A stretch of 40,435 nt of DNA from the NCBI GenBank assembly GCA_017470995.1, contig JAFUXI010000068.1, forward strand, positions 1-40,435, given 5' to 3'. Source of the DNA: Spirochaetales bacterium (GTDB lineage: Bacteria > Spirochaetota > Spirochaetia > Sphaerochaetales > Sphaerochaetaceae). The position numbers and the translations under genes are program-made. Below the pieces are notes generated by a model, which saw only the letters and a list, made by a program, of their open reading frames with translations, searched no databases and was not told where the DNA came from. Below are positions 23,383 through 31,534 of this stretch, piece by piece (the stretch's first letter is position 1; each line of letters begins with the position of its first letter).

Positions 23383-24518
23383 ACGGATATCTCTCTGCTG
23401 CATTTGAAATTGAGCAATACCTGGACAGTGTCAGGCAGACGCTTCACAGACACCCGGAACTCGGCAACAACGAGTTCTTTACAAGTTCGTTCCTCGAAGG
23501 AGAACTGAAGGCCCTCGGTCTGGAGGTGAATCGGATTCTGGACACGGCCCTCGTGGCTGTTCTGCATGGCGGCAAACCGGGAGACAGGGTGGCTCTGAGG
23601 GCCGACATGGATGCCCTTCCCGTGACAGAAGCCACAGGCTGCTCCTTCGAATCGGAGAACAAAGGTATAATGCATGCCTGCGGACATGATATCCACATGA
23701 CTGCTGCGCTCGGAGCTGCCAGGTTGCTTTCACAGAAGCGCAATGAACTGAAGGGCGATGTAGTTTTCCTGTTCCAGCCCAACGAAGAAGTTTCAGGCGG
23801 TGCGAAGAGAATGATAGAGGTCGGTGCCCTGAAAGGGGTAAAAGCGGTTTTCGGAGGTCATGTAGCCCCTGATCTTCCGGTAGGTACCATTGGCATAAAA
23901 TACGGAAAATTCTATGCCGCTTCCAGCATTTTCAGGGTCATTTTCAAAGGCAGATCCTGCCATGGGGCAACCCCCGAAATGGGAGCGGATGCTCTTCTTA
24001 CAGCAGCCAAGGCAATTCTCGGACTCAAAACAATTTATCCGTCATCCGGCGATAAAGCCGTGATATCGACCGGAACCCTCAATGCAGGAACAGCGTGCAA
24101 CATCATTCCGGGCGAAGCCGTGATTGAGGGAGTGATCAGGACACTGGGAAAAAACGACAAGGCCGAGATGGTCGAGAAGTTCAAGTCAGTCATTGAAGAG
24201 GCCTGCTCCGAGTACGACACAAGTGCCGAAGTCATCATCACGGGTTCCTATGACGGAGTAGTCAACACGGATCCTGAAACGGCCATTATGGAAAAAAGCG
24301 CCAGACAGGTCATCGGCGATTCAAACGTCAAGATTCTGAATGAACCGACTATGGTCACCGAGGACTTCGGATTCTTCGTGGATGAGTGCAGCGGATGCTT
24401 CTGCCATGTGGGAGCAGGGTGCACCGAGTCGCTTCATTCCCCGAATTTCCTTCCCGACATCAAGGCTGCAATCTATGCCGCAGCTGTATATGCCCGGACA
24501 TTGGAGAACTCATTGTAA
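23379..24518 (+). CDS. M20-family amidohydrolase, probably N-acetyldiaminopimelate deacetylase
   Basis: This is a 379-residue metallo-hydrolase: RHPELGNNEF, ADMDALPVTE, the metal motif MHACGHDIHM (Cys101, His103), the catalytic Glu in PNEEVSGGAKRMIE, the dimer-domain sequence GRSCHGATPEMGADAL and a late EPTMVTEDFGFF. The family includes amino-acid N-acyl hydrolases. In this operon, after dapH and the aminotransferase, removal of acetyl from N-acetyl-LL-diaminopimelate is the obvious job. It overlaps the aminotransferase gene by four bases. Its stop lies inside the scpB -35 box. Confidence 0.9.
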   Translation: MNGYLSAAFEIEQYLDSVRQTLHRHPELGNNEFFTSSFLEGELKALGLEVNRILDTALVAVLHGGKPGDRVALRADMDALPVTEATGCSFESENKGIMHACGHDIHMTAALGAARLLSQKRNELKGDVVFLFQPNEEVSGGAKRMIEVGALKGVKAVFGGHVAPDLPVGTIGIKYGKFYAASSIFRVIFKGRSCHGATPEMGADALLTAAKAILGLKTIYPSSGDKAVISTGTLNAGTACNIIPGEAVIEGVIRTLGKNDKAEMVEKFKSVIEEACSEYDTSAEVIITGSYDGVVNTDPETAIMEKSARQVIGDSNVKILNEPTMVTEDFGFFVDECSGCFCHVGAGCTESLHSPNFLPDIKAAIYAAAVYARTLENSL

Positions 24519-24541
24519 AAGAGCCGTTTTCTCACTATAAT
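24513..24541 (+). promoter_or_regulatory. promoter of the scpB-rpsA unit
   Basis: TTGTAA at 24513-24518 and a perfect TATAAT at 24536-24541 are 17 bases apart. The -10 box ends eight bases before the scpB ATG at 24550, so the leader would be zero to two bases. The GAAGGAA before the ATG would then not be transcribed in full. Confidence 0.72.
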
Positions 24542-24549
24542 CGAAGGAA

Positions 24550-25098
24550 ATGACTCTCACTGAAAATGCAAGATTAATCGAAGCAATCCTCTATCTGGAA
24601 AACGAGCCGCTTTCAATCGAGAGACTGGGCAAGATGACCGGCCTTTCGGACAAGGAAGTTTCAAAGGCCCTTACGGAAATCGAGGAAGCATATTATACGG
24701 ACGAACACGGCCTTGCGCTGGTCGAGAATTCAGAAACCTACAGCTTCGTGCCGGTATCGAGCCTGAACGACAAGCTCAGGGCATGCTACGGCAAGAAGAT
24801 AGACAAGCGTCTCTCGAAGGCGGCGCTGGAGACTTTGGCCATCGTTGCATACCAGCAGCCAGTAACCAGAAGCGAAATCACGAAGATTCGTGGAGTAGTA
24901 TCCGATTCAATCATCAGGATCCTGCGTGAACGTGATTTCATCAAGGTAGTCGGACGAAAGGATATCCAGGGCCATCCATGCCTTTACGGAACAACACGTA
25001 AATTCCTGTATACATTCAAATTGGACTCGATAAGCTCATTGCCGAAGCTTTCAGAGATAGACAGACAGAGATTCGAGAAGGAAGAAGATGAAAATTGA
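24550..25098 (+). CDS. scpB: segregation and condensation protein B
   Basis: ScpB is the kite subunit that dimerises on ScpA in the SMC complex. The 182-residue protein has two winged-helix domains, the first starting ARLIEAILYLENEPLSIERLGKMTGLS and the second with the strongest family signature, LSKAALETLAIVAYQQPVTRSEITKIRGV. It leads the unit scpB-rluB-cmk-rpsA and overlaps rluB by 11 bases. Confidence 0.95.
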   Translation: MTLTENARLIEAILYLENEPLSIERLGKMTGLSDKEVSKALTEIEEAYYTDEHGLALVENSETYSFVPVSSLNDKLRACYGKKIDKRLSKAALETLAIVAYQQPVTRSEITKIRGVVSDSIIRILRERDFIKVVGRKDIQGHPCLYGTTRKFLYTFKLDSISSLPKLSEIDRQRFEKEEDEN

Positions 25099-25795
25099 AT
25101 ATCCCATCAGGCTCCAGAGCTATCTGGCCAAGTGCGGCGCAGGCTCGAGACGCAGCTGTGAAACACTGATCACAGAAGGCCGAGTCATGGTCAACAACAA
25201 GGTCGTCACGGAACTCGGCACCAAGGTCAACGAGAACGATATCGTCTATGTGGATGCCACTCTTGCAGAGCCCTCCGAGCAGAGCTATTATTTCGTGCTC
25301 AATAAGCCTAGAGGCTTCGTCTGCACCAACTACGACCCCAATGAAACGGCCTATGCACGCGATCTCATTGACATTCCGGAGAGGAATCTCCTTTTCAATG
25401 TCGGACGTCTGGACAAGGACTCCCAGGGTCTTATCATCTTCACAAATGACGGTGACTTTGCAAACACAGTAATGCATCCGTCCTCGGAGACCGAAAAGGA
25501 ATATATCGTAAAAACCGACATCGATATCCTGAAAAAGGATATGGACGATGCCTATCGTGGTCTTGTAAAACCTTATAAGATAAAGTCATACAATCTTTTA
25601 GGCAAACGCGAGGTATCTGTAGTCCTCACGGAAGGCAAGAACCGTGAGATACGAAACCTCTTTGACATCCTCGGATACCAGGTCAAGAAGCTTACCAGAA
25701 TCAGAATAGGTGATGTCCAACTGGGAGACCTCCAGAGCGGTCACTACAGAAGAATGACGAAGGCCGAGATACAGAGCCTGAAGAGGGGGAAGTGA
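25088..25795 (+). CDS. rluB: pseudouridine synthase, RsuA/RluB family
   Basis: This enzyme makes pseudouridine in rRNA. The 235-residue protein has an N-terminal S4 RNA-binding domain (IRLQSYLAKCGAGSRRSCETLI) and a catalytic domain with the nucleophilic Asp in NVGRLDKDSQGLIIFTNDG, followed by EKEYIV and GKNREIRNLFDILGYQVKKLTRIRIG. RluB (23S) is the likeliest member next to scpB; RsuA, RluE or RluF cannot be excluded from sequence alone. GAAGAAG precedes the start inside the scpB end. Confidence 0.9.
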   Translation: MKIEYPIRLQSYLAKCGAGSRRSCETLITEGRVMVNNKVVTELGTKVNENDIVYVDATLAEPSEQSYYFVLNKPRGFVCTNYDPNETAYARDLIDIPERNLLFNVGRLDKDSQGLIIFTNDGDFANTVMHPSSETEKEYIVKTDIDILKKDMDDAYRGLVKPYKIKSYNLLGKREVSVVLTEGKNREIRNLFDILGYQVKKLTRIRIGDVQLGDLQSGHYRRMTKAEIQSLKRGK

Positions 25796-26436
25796 TGATA
25801 GTTGCAATAGACGGACCTGCCGGAGTAGGAAAGAGCTCAATCGCAAAGATGGTCGGGCAGAAGCTCGGCCTCTACTATCTCAACTCTGGAAACTTCTACA
25901 GGGGAGTGACTTACAGGATTCTTCATCAGGGCATAGACCCGACTGACAAAGACCTTTGCATAAAGGCAGCCAGGGATGCGGATTTCGATGTCCGTGACGG
26001 TCATTTCTACCTCGACGGAGAGGATGTGGAGGATGAGCTCCATACACCTGCAATCGACCTATGGGCTTCCAAGATTTCCGTGATTCCCGAAGTCAGAGCC
26101 ATCGTAAACGAGAACATCCATGCACTCACGAAGAAGCTTGATATTATCGCAGAGGGAAGGGATATGACCACAGTCGTATTCCCCGATGCAGAGCATAAAT
26201 TCTTCTTCGATGCAGAACCTGAAGTCAGGGCCAAGAGAAGATTCGACCAGAATCCGGATGCGATGCCCTATGACAAAGTCCTCGCAGAGATCAACGAAAG
26301 GGACCATATCGACAGAAATAAGCCCGTCGGAGGCCTCAAAATTGCATCGGATGCCATATATATAGATACATCATACTTGACCATAACAGAAGTTTGTGAC
26401 AAAGTTGTAAAAGCCATTAAAGGCCAAATTGCCTGA
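25795..26436 (+). CDS. cmk: cytidylate kinase
   Basis: Cmk phosphorylates CMP and dCMP. The 213-residue protein has the P-loop GPAGVGKSSIA, LNSGNFYRGVTYR, the CMP-binding AEGRDMTTVVFPDAEHKFF and the lid region RAKRRFDQ. AGAGGGGG at 25782-25789 favours the ATG at 25795 over the GTG at 25792. The start overlaps the rluB stop (TGATG). The cmk-rpsA order is common in many bacteria. Confidence 0.94.
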   Translation: MIVAIDGPAGVGKSSIAKMVGQKLGLYYLNSGNFYRGVTYRILHQGIDPTDKDLCIKAARDADFDVRDGHFYLDGEDVEDELHTPAIDLWASKISVIPEVRAIVNENIHALTKKLDIIAEGRDMTTVVFPDAEHKFFFDAEPEVRAKRRFDQNPDAMPYDKVLAEINERDHIDRNKPVGGLKIASDAIYIDTSYLTITEVCDKVVKAIKGQIA

Positions 26437-26471
26437 GGTGGCAGAGAATATTTCAGGATCAGGAGAAAAAA

Positions 26472-28175
26472 ATGTCTGAAGAAAGAGAAAACGAAGTAAA
26501 AGATACCAGCATGCAGAGCATGATGCAGGAGGAGTATCTTAAATCTCTTGATGGAATCGAGGACGGTCAGCTCGTTACCGGTACTGTTGTTCAGGTCAAT
26601 AACGAGACAGTGTTTGTTGATGTCGGTTACAAGTCAGAGGGAAGACTCCCGTTGGAGGAGTTCGATGAGGTCCCCGCAATCGGCGATCCCGTCACCGTTC
26701 TGATTGTCAACAAGGAAGGAAAGGGTGGTCAGGTCATCATTTCCAAGAAAAAGGCAGACGTTAAGGCCAGAGGCGAAGAGCTCAAGAAAGCCGCTGACGA
26801 CAAGACTCCCGTAGAGGGTAAGTTCGTCAAGGTCATCAATGGTGGATTTGAAGTGGATCTCGGATCCGACTTCTACGGTTTCTGCCCGCTTTCAAAAGCT
26901 GACATCACAAGAACAGAGAATCCCGAGTCCCTTCTGGGCATCTCTGATTATTTCATCATTGAAAAGTTCCACGGCGGAAGCAAGCTCAAGAGCGTTGTTT
27001 CCAGACGTGATTACCTTGAGAGAAGAATCAAGGAAAACAAGGAGAAGTTCTTCTCCACAGTCAAGATCGGCGACGTCGTCGAGGGTGTCGTGAAGTCATT
27101 CACATCATTCGGCGCATTCATCGACCTCGGTGGATTCGACGGACTTCTGCACCTCAATGACATGTCATGGGGCCACGTAAGCCGCCCGCGTGATTTCGTC
27201 AAGAAGGGTGAGAAGATCCAGCTCAGGCTCATCAACATCGATCCCGAGACAAAGAAGATCAACCTCTCTCTCAAGCACATGCAGCAGGATCCTTGGACAA
27301 CATTCGAGGACAACTTCCATGTCGGTGATGTCGTAACAGCTCCTGTCACGAAGATGACAACCTTCGGAGCCTTCATCGAGATCGCTCCCGGCATCGAAGG
27401 CCTTGCCCACATCTCAGAGCTCAGCTGGACCAAGAGAGTCAACAACCCGAAGGATGTCCTTTCCATCGGTGATGTCGTTCAGTGCAAGATCCTCGGATAT
27501 GACCTCGAGAAGAAGAGAGTCTCCCTCGGAATCAAGCAGCTCCAGGAGAATCCCTGGGATACAATCGCCGAGAGATATCCTGTCGGAACAGCTCTTTCAA
27601 GACCTGTCGTCAAGATCACCAACAGCGGCGCATTCGTGAACCTCGAAGAGGGAATCGACGGCTTCCTCCATGTTGACGATGTTTCCTGGACAAAGAAGGT
27701 CAAGAACATGTCATCATTCTGCAAGGAAGGCGATACCATCGACGTCACAGTCACAAAGGTAGAGCCGGAGAACCGCAGAATCAGACTCGGCGTCAAGCAG
27801 CTCGAGAGCAACCCCTGGCAGACTCTGAGACATCAGTATCCCAAGTACTCCACAATCACCGGAACAGTTTCCAACGTCACTGACTTCGGCGTATTCGTGA
27901 AGGTTCTCGGCGAGATCGAGGGTCTGATTCCCAAGTTCGCACTTGTCGGACCGGATGAGGAGTACACAGACGAGGTTCTCAAGAGATTCAACGTCGGTGA
28001 TCAGATTACGGCAATGGTCATGGATGTCGATACCCAGAAGCAGAAGCTCGGCCTCTCCATCAAGGAGATGAAGAGACGTGACCAGCAGTCTGAGGTTGCA
28101 AAGTACATGGCTAATTCCGATGACGACGACACAGTCACTCTGGCTGATCTCATCTCTTCACGTGAGGAGAAGTAA
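26472..28175 (+). CDS. rpsA: small ribosomal subunit protein bS1
   Basis: bS1 recruits mRNA to the 30S subunit. The 567-residue protein contains six S1 (OB-fold) repeats, starting near residues 33, 112, 200, 286, 373 and 460. The last four are the most alike, with the repeated pattern GDVV...V..FT.FGAFI.L..G.(D/E)GL.H......W. An acidic, disordered-looking N-terminus and a short DDDD-containing tail flank the repeats. AGGAG lies ahead of the ATG, in a leader separate from cmk by 35 bases. If several genes here make leaderless mRNA, S1 may be dispensable for starting them (inference). Confidence 0.96.
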   Translation: MSEERENEVKDTSMQSMMQEEYLKSLDGIEDGQLVTGTVVQVNNETVFVDVGYKSEGRLPLEEFDEVPAIGDPVTVLIVNKEGKGGQVIISKKKADVKARGEELKKAADDKTPVEGKFVKVINGGFEVDLGSDFYGFCPLSKADITRTENPESLLGISDYFIIEKFHGGSKLKSVVSRRDYLERRIKENKEKFFSTVKIGDVVEGVVKSFTSFGAFIDLGGFDGLLHLNDMSWGHVSRPRDFVKKGEKIQLRLINIDPETKKINLSLKHMQQDPWTTFEDNFHVGDVVTAPVTKMTTFGAFIEIAPGIEGLAHISELSWTKRVNNPKDVLSIGDVVQCKILGYDLEKKRVSLGIKQLQENPWDTIAERYPVGTALSRPVVKITNSGAFVNLEEGIDGFLHVDDVSWTKKVKNMSSFCKEGDTIDVTVTKVEPENRRIRLGVKQLESNPWQTLRHQYPKYSTITGTVSNVTDFGVFVKVLGEIEGLIPKFALVGPDEEYTDEVLKRFNVGDQITAMVMDVDTQKQKLGLSIKEMKRRDQQSEVAKYMANSDDDDTVTLADLISSREEK

Positions 28176-28177
28176 AG

Positions 28178-28843
28178 ATGGCCAAGAAGAACCTTCAGGA
28201 AGAGAAACAGACCACTGAGGAAAAACTCATTGGTTCTGTTTCGAACTTCTTCCAGAAAAACAAGATACTTGTCATTATCATCATTGCTGTTCTGGTTGTC
28301 GGTATCATTGCAGCTATTGTTGCTCTGAATATTTCAGCCAATGCAAAGGAAAAGGCTCAGCTCAAGGTCGCAGAGCTCGAGAACAGATATGCAGAGGTCC
28401 TCGCTCAGGAGACTCCTGACTGGACAGCTCTGGTTGCTGATCTCAAGGCTAACATCAAGGGCGGTTCCTATCCTTCAGTGAAGTCTGCATACCTTCTCGG
28501 TCTTGCATACTATCAGCAGGATGATTATGCAAATGCACAGAGCGCATTCGAGCAGGCCTACAACCTGAACAAGGACATCTACCTTGCTTCAGAGGCTCTG
28601 GCAAATGCAGCAGCCTGCGCAGATGCACAGGGAAACACAAGCAGGGCTCTTGAGCTCTACAACCAGATCTACAACGATTATCCTGAGAGCGGAAGCGCTC
28701 CCAAGGCTCTTTTCAACGTTGCCAGAATCTACTATCAGATGGATAACATCCAGCTGGCTCAGGCTACGTTTGCACAGGTTGCAGACTACTATCCCAACTC
28801 TGAGTACGGAAAGCTTGCACAGAATCTCGCCAGCGTACTCTAA
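28178..28843 (+). CDS. membrane-anchored TPR protein
   Basis: This encodes 221 residues. A positively charged N-terminus is followed by one membrane helix (residues about 30-52, ILVIIIIAVLVVGIIAAIV). After it come tetratricopeptide-like repeats (SAYLLGLAYYQQDDYANAQSAFEQAY, ASEALANAAACADAQGNTSRALELYNQIY, KALFNVARIYYQMDNIQLAQATFAQV), so the repeats face the periplasm. The layout recalls YfgM-type periplasmic chaperone partners and the coiled-coil/TPR proteins of envelope assembly, but no specific function can be assigned. It starts two bases after rpsA, clearly in the same unit. Confidence 0.85.
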   Translation: MAKKNLQEEKQTTEEKLIGSVSNFFQKNKILVIIIIAVLVVGIIAAIVALNISANAKEKAQLKVAELENRYAEVLAQETPDWTALVADLKANIKGGSYPSVKSAYLLGLAYYQQDDYANAQSAFEQAYNLNKDIYLASEALANAAACADAQGNTSRALELYNQIYNDYPESGSAPKALFNVARIYYQMDNIQLAQATFAQVADYYPNSEYGKLAQNLASVL

Positions 28844-28855
28844 ACGGAGCCTTAC

Positions 28856-29503
28856 ATGAAAAGCAGGCGTCGTACATCGATTATCATATTGGTGGCGGCG
28901 TTTGTTTTTTTATGCCTTATTTCTTCCTGCGGAATCCCTACCTACCTGGTTCCTACGGTTACATTTACCAAGAACTCTACCGACCCAAGCTCCTTCACGG
29001 TGTCGTACAAAGGAGATGGTGTAGGGGATACGGGCAAAGTCGGATTGCTTCTGCTTTATTACATAGGTGATGTAACTTCCTCAGAAGACAACAAGATCAC
29101 TTCGAAGTTCTCTTCCACCTATAAGGTATCCACCTATGACGGAATCGTCGTTTCTCCTGAGCATGACACACCTCTCTATACGATTACCGCAACCGGCGGA
29201 GAGACCGGCAACGTCTATGCCTTCGAACTTGACAATGTGCCTGTCGTTGCACCCGTATACACCCATCCGATGAGCACGGAAGGTGATTTCACGAATGTAA
29301 TCAGATTCGAGATAATCGATGAGGACATATGGATGTTCATAGATGGCGAAAAGCAGGATGTCCCGATTTCGATCAATCACGAAATCGTTCTCTCATCTTC
29401 CGATTGCATAAGAATATACGCTGCAATAAGCGTCCAGAGCAGCCAGTACAGCAACCTTTACTGGTCAAGCCTCTCGAACGTCGGCTACATAAGAGTAGAG
29501 TAG
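28856..29503 (+). CDS. lipoprotein of unknown function
   Basis: This encodes 215 residues with a lipoprotein signal: MKSRRRTS, a hydrophobic core, then CLISSC with the lipid-bearing Cys near residue 25. The mature part looks beta-rich, and one stretch (RFEIIDEDIWMFIDGEKQDV) could be a strand pair of a lectin- or concanavalin-like fold; this is a guess. No catalytic motif is seen. It is the last gene of the scpB unit. Its stop codon directly abuts the stop of the opposing gene, with no terminator between. Confidence 0.8.
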   Translation: MKSRRRTSIIILVAAFVFLCLISSCGIPTYLVPTVTFTKNSTDPSSFTVSYKGDGVGDTGKVGLLLLYYIGDVTSSEDNKITSKFSSTYKVSTYDGIVVSPEHDTPLYTITATGGETGNVYAFELDNVPVVAPVYTHPMSTEGDFTNVIRFEIIDEDIWMFIDGEKQDVPISINHEIVLSSSDCIRIYAAISVQSSQYSNLYWSSLSNVGYIRVE

Positions 29504-30631
29504 TCAGAATACAATCAACGGAACTTCCATTTCCTCTTTTGTCAGACCGGCATGGATTCCTATCATCTCTGCATCCTCATGGGTTTCGCCTATGCAGTAT
29601 TCATCGGTCGCCACAGCCACGAAATCGCCTACGAAACCGTCAGTTCTGGGGTGGGGGACGCCTGTACCGAGAAGACCGCTCTGAAGGAATTCATCGTGCT
29701 CCATAAGCATGAAATGCTCACCGAAATACTTACGGAAGAGCTTTCTGAATTCTTCTTTCTTTCCGTCTTTGACCATAAAACTTGCGCATCTTGTTTCAAT
29801 GGAGTGCTGATGCTTCAGAAGGGCCTGTACATCAGGATAATCGCACAGACAGTACCATTTGGCATTAATCTGGCTGTGATCAGCTATGACGTCAACAAGG
29901 GTATCGTTCCTATTGATGTTTTCATACAGATACTGAAGATTTGCGTCTATATCCCGGACAATAGGGGTGATTCTTGGGTCATCCACACCCAGATCATGCA
30001 TAGTGTGGTCCGGTTCCGCCCAGTAGCCGTAAAGCATGTGTTTTCCTTCTTCCCTGGTGAGATTCAGGATGCTGTCCATGCTTTCACGCACGGACTTTGA
30101 GATTATCGTCGGATCAACCGGATGGGCCCTGAACGGAGAGACAGCCATGCACTTGACATCCGGATTTGTCTCACTTATCTGCATTGAGAGAGTCTTATAA
30201 GGAATATTGGAGTAGGTGAGGTGATTAGGTGCAGCCTGCCTGTCGCCGTCGCTCTGAAGCGTATTGAAGAACGTAAGGATATTGTCATCTATTTCCTTGA
30301 AATAAGTAATCCAGCCGAGCCAGCCGGTCTCCAGAGGCGTCAGTCCGGAATTGACTGCCGTAGTTGCGGCAACGGTTGTCGGAGGAAAAGTCGATGTCAA
30401 TGAGCGCAGTACATGCTTTCTGGTGAATGAAGTCTCCGGAAGATGCTTGTTCAGAATTGAGATTCCCATGGCATCGAAAAGAAGAATGACTACATTTCTG
30501 GGCTTGCGCGTCTCAAGAAGCCTGTCGAATTCTGGCAAGGTATCATGTCTGACAGGGACATTAAAGTATTTGAGAACTGAACAGGAGAGGTTAACGATTG
30601 AATTACTGTAGTCAGGTCTTTGTATTGTCAT
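29504..30631 (-). CDS. alkaline phosphatase-superfamily phosphodiesterase/nucleotide pyrophosphatase-like protein
   Basis: This encodes 375 residues with the metal-binding pattern of the nucleotide pyrophosphatase/phosphodiesterase group: LLFDAMG (Asp53), the nucleophile Thr in TSTFPPTTVAATTA (Thr85/86), WAEPDHTMHDLG, IADHSQIN and GIHAGLTKEEMEVPLIV. There is no signal peptide, so it is probably cytosolic. Substrate unknown. AGGAG about seven bases before the ATG fixes the start. The 93 bases between it and mazG are AT-rich and promoter-like, but I cannot choose a convincing box pair. Confidence 0.85.
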   Translation of the reverse strand: MTIQRPDYSNSIVNLSCSVLKYFNVPVRHDTLPEFDRLLETRKPRNVVILLFDAMGISILNKHLPETSFTRKHVLRSLTSTFPPTTVAATTAVNSGLTPLETGWLGWITYFKEIDDNILTFFNTLQSDGDRQAAPNHLTYSNIPYKTLSMQISETNPDVKCMAVSPFRAHPVDPTIISKSVRESMDSILNLTREEGKHMLYGYWAEPDHTMHDLGVDDPRITPIVRDIDANLQYLYENINRNDTLVDVIADHSQINAKWYCLCDYPDVQALLKHQHSIETRCASFMVKDGKKEEFRKLFRKYFGEHFMLMEHDEFLQSGLLGTGVPHPRTDGFVGDFVAVATDEYCIGETHEDAEMIGIHAGLTKEEMEVPLIVF

Positions 30632-30724
30632 AAGTTATCTCCTAATTAAGGCAGGGTGCCGATATTTATCAAAATTGGATATAATGTATATTCTGTTAAA
30701 TTCTAGAAGTGGTTTCATATAGAA

Positions 30725-31534
30725 TCAATGTACTTGAGCTTTTGCATGCTTCCAGAGCTCATCCCACATTTCAGGAGTCAGATCTTCGAAATCCAGGCCT
30801 TTTTCCTTCATTTCTCCTACAAGAATATTGAAACGCTTGCAGAATTTGTTGTTAGCATAGTTCAGAGCGTCCGTAGGTTTGATATGCTTGAATCTGCAGA
30901 GATTGACTACTATGAAAAGCAGATCCCCGAGTTCATCCATAGTCTCTGCTTCAGTCCTGGCTTCCTTTACCTCGTTGAATTCCTCAGTGACCTTATCATA
31001 GACTCCGTCGATATCAGGCCAGTCGAAACCGACCTTGGCGGCTTTCTTTGAAATGCTGTAGCATCTTTCGAGCTCCGGAGCGCTCTTGGAGATATTGTCG
31101 AAGAAATCTTCTTCATTCTGTTTTCTGCCTTCGACATCTTTCTTTATACGGTTCCAGTTCTCAAGAACTTCCTTGGTATTCTTGACGTCTACATCTGCAA
31201 ATACATGGGGATGACGCCTGATGTATTTCTCGCAGGCATCGTTCAGACAATCAGAGAGATTGAAATCTCCGTTCTGGTCATGGATCTTGCCCAGCAGAAA
31301 CAGATTCAGGAACACATCGCCCAGTTCCTCGCTCTGATGAGGTTTGTCATCGTCATTCAGAGCATCTATATATTCATAGATTTCTCCCTGCATGCTGCGG
31401 ATGATATCACGCGGCATCTGCTCCTTATCCCACGGACAGCCGTCCTTGGGGTCACGCAGGCATGTGACGATGTCATACAGGTTCTCCATGTCCTTGGCTA
31501 CGTCATCCGATTTGTGGAGCTTATAATCAATCAT
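30725..31534 (-). CDS. mazG: nucleoside triphosphate pyrophosphohydrolase MazG
   Basis: MazG hydrolyses NTPs and dNTPs to monophosphates, cleaning the nucleotide pool. The 269-residue protein has the two tandem MazG domains. The first has CPWDKEQ, EIYEYIDALN and the metal motif SEELGDVFLNL. The second has KVTEEFNEVKEA and the matching DELGDLLFIVVNL, followed by RFNILVGEMKEKG. Its ATG overlaps the end of the radical-SAM gene by four bases, so it is the last gene of the long minus-strand unit. Confidence 0.94.
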   Translation of the reverse strand: MIDYKLHKSDDVAKDMENLYDIVTCLRDPKDGCPWDKEQMPRDIIRSMQGEIYEYIDALNDDDKPHQSEELGDVFLNLFLLGKIHDQNGDFNLSDCLNDACEKYIRRHPHVFADVDVKNTKEVLENWNRIKKDVEGRKQNEEDFFDNISKSAPELERCYSISKKAAKVGFDWPDIDGVYDKVTEEFNEVKEARTEAETMDELGDLLFIVVNLCRFKHIKPTDALNYANNKFCKRFNILVGEMKEKGLDFEDLTPEMWDELWKHAKAQVH

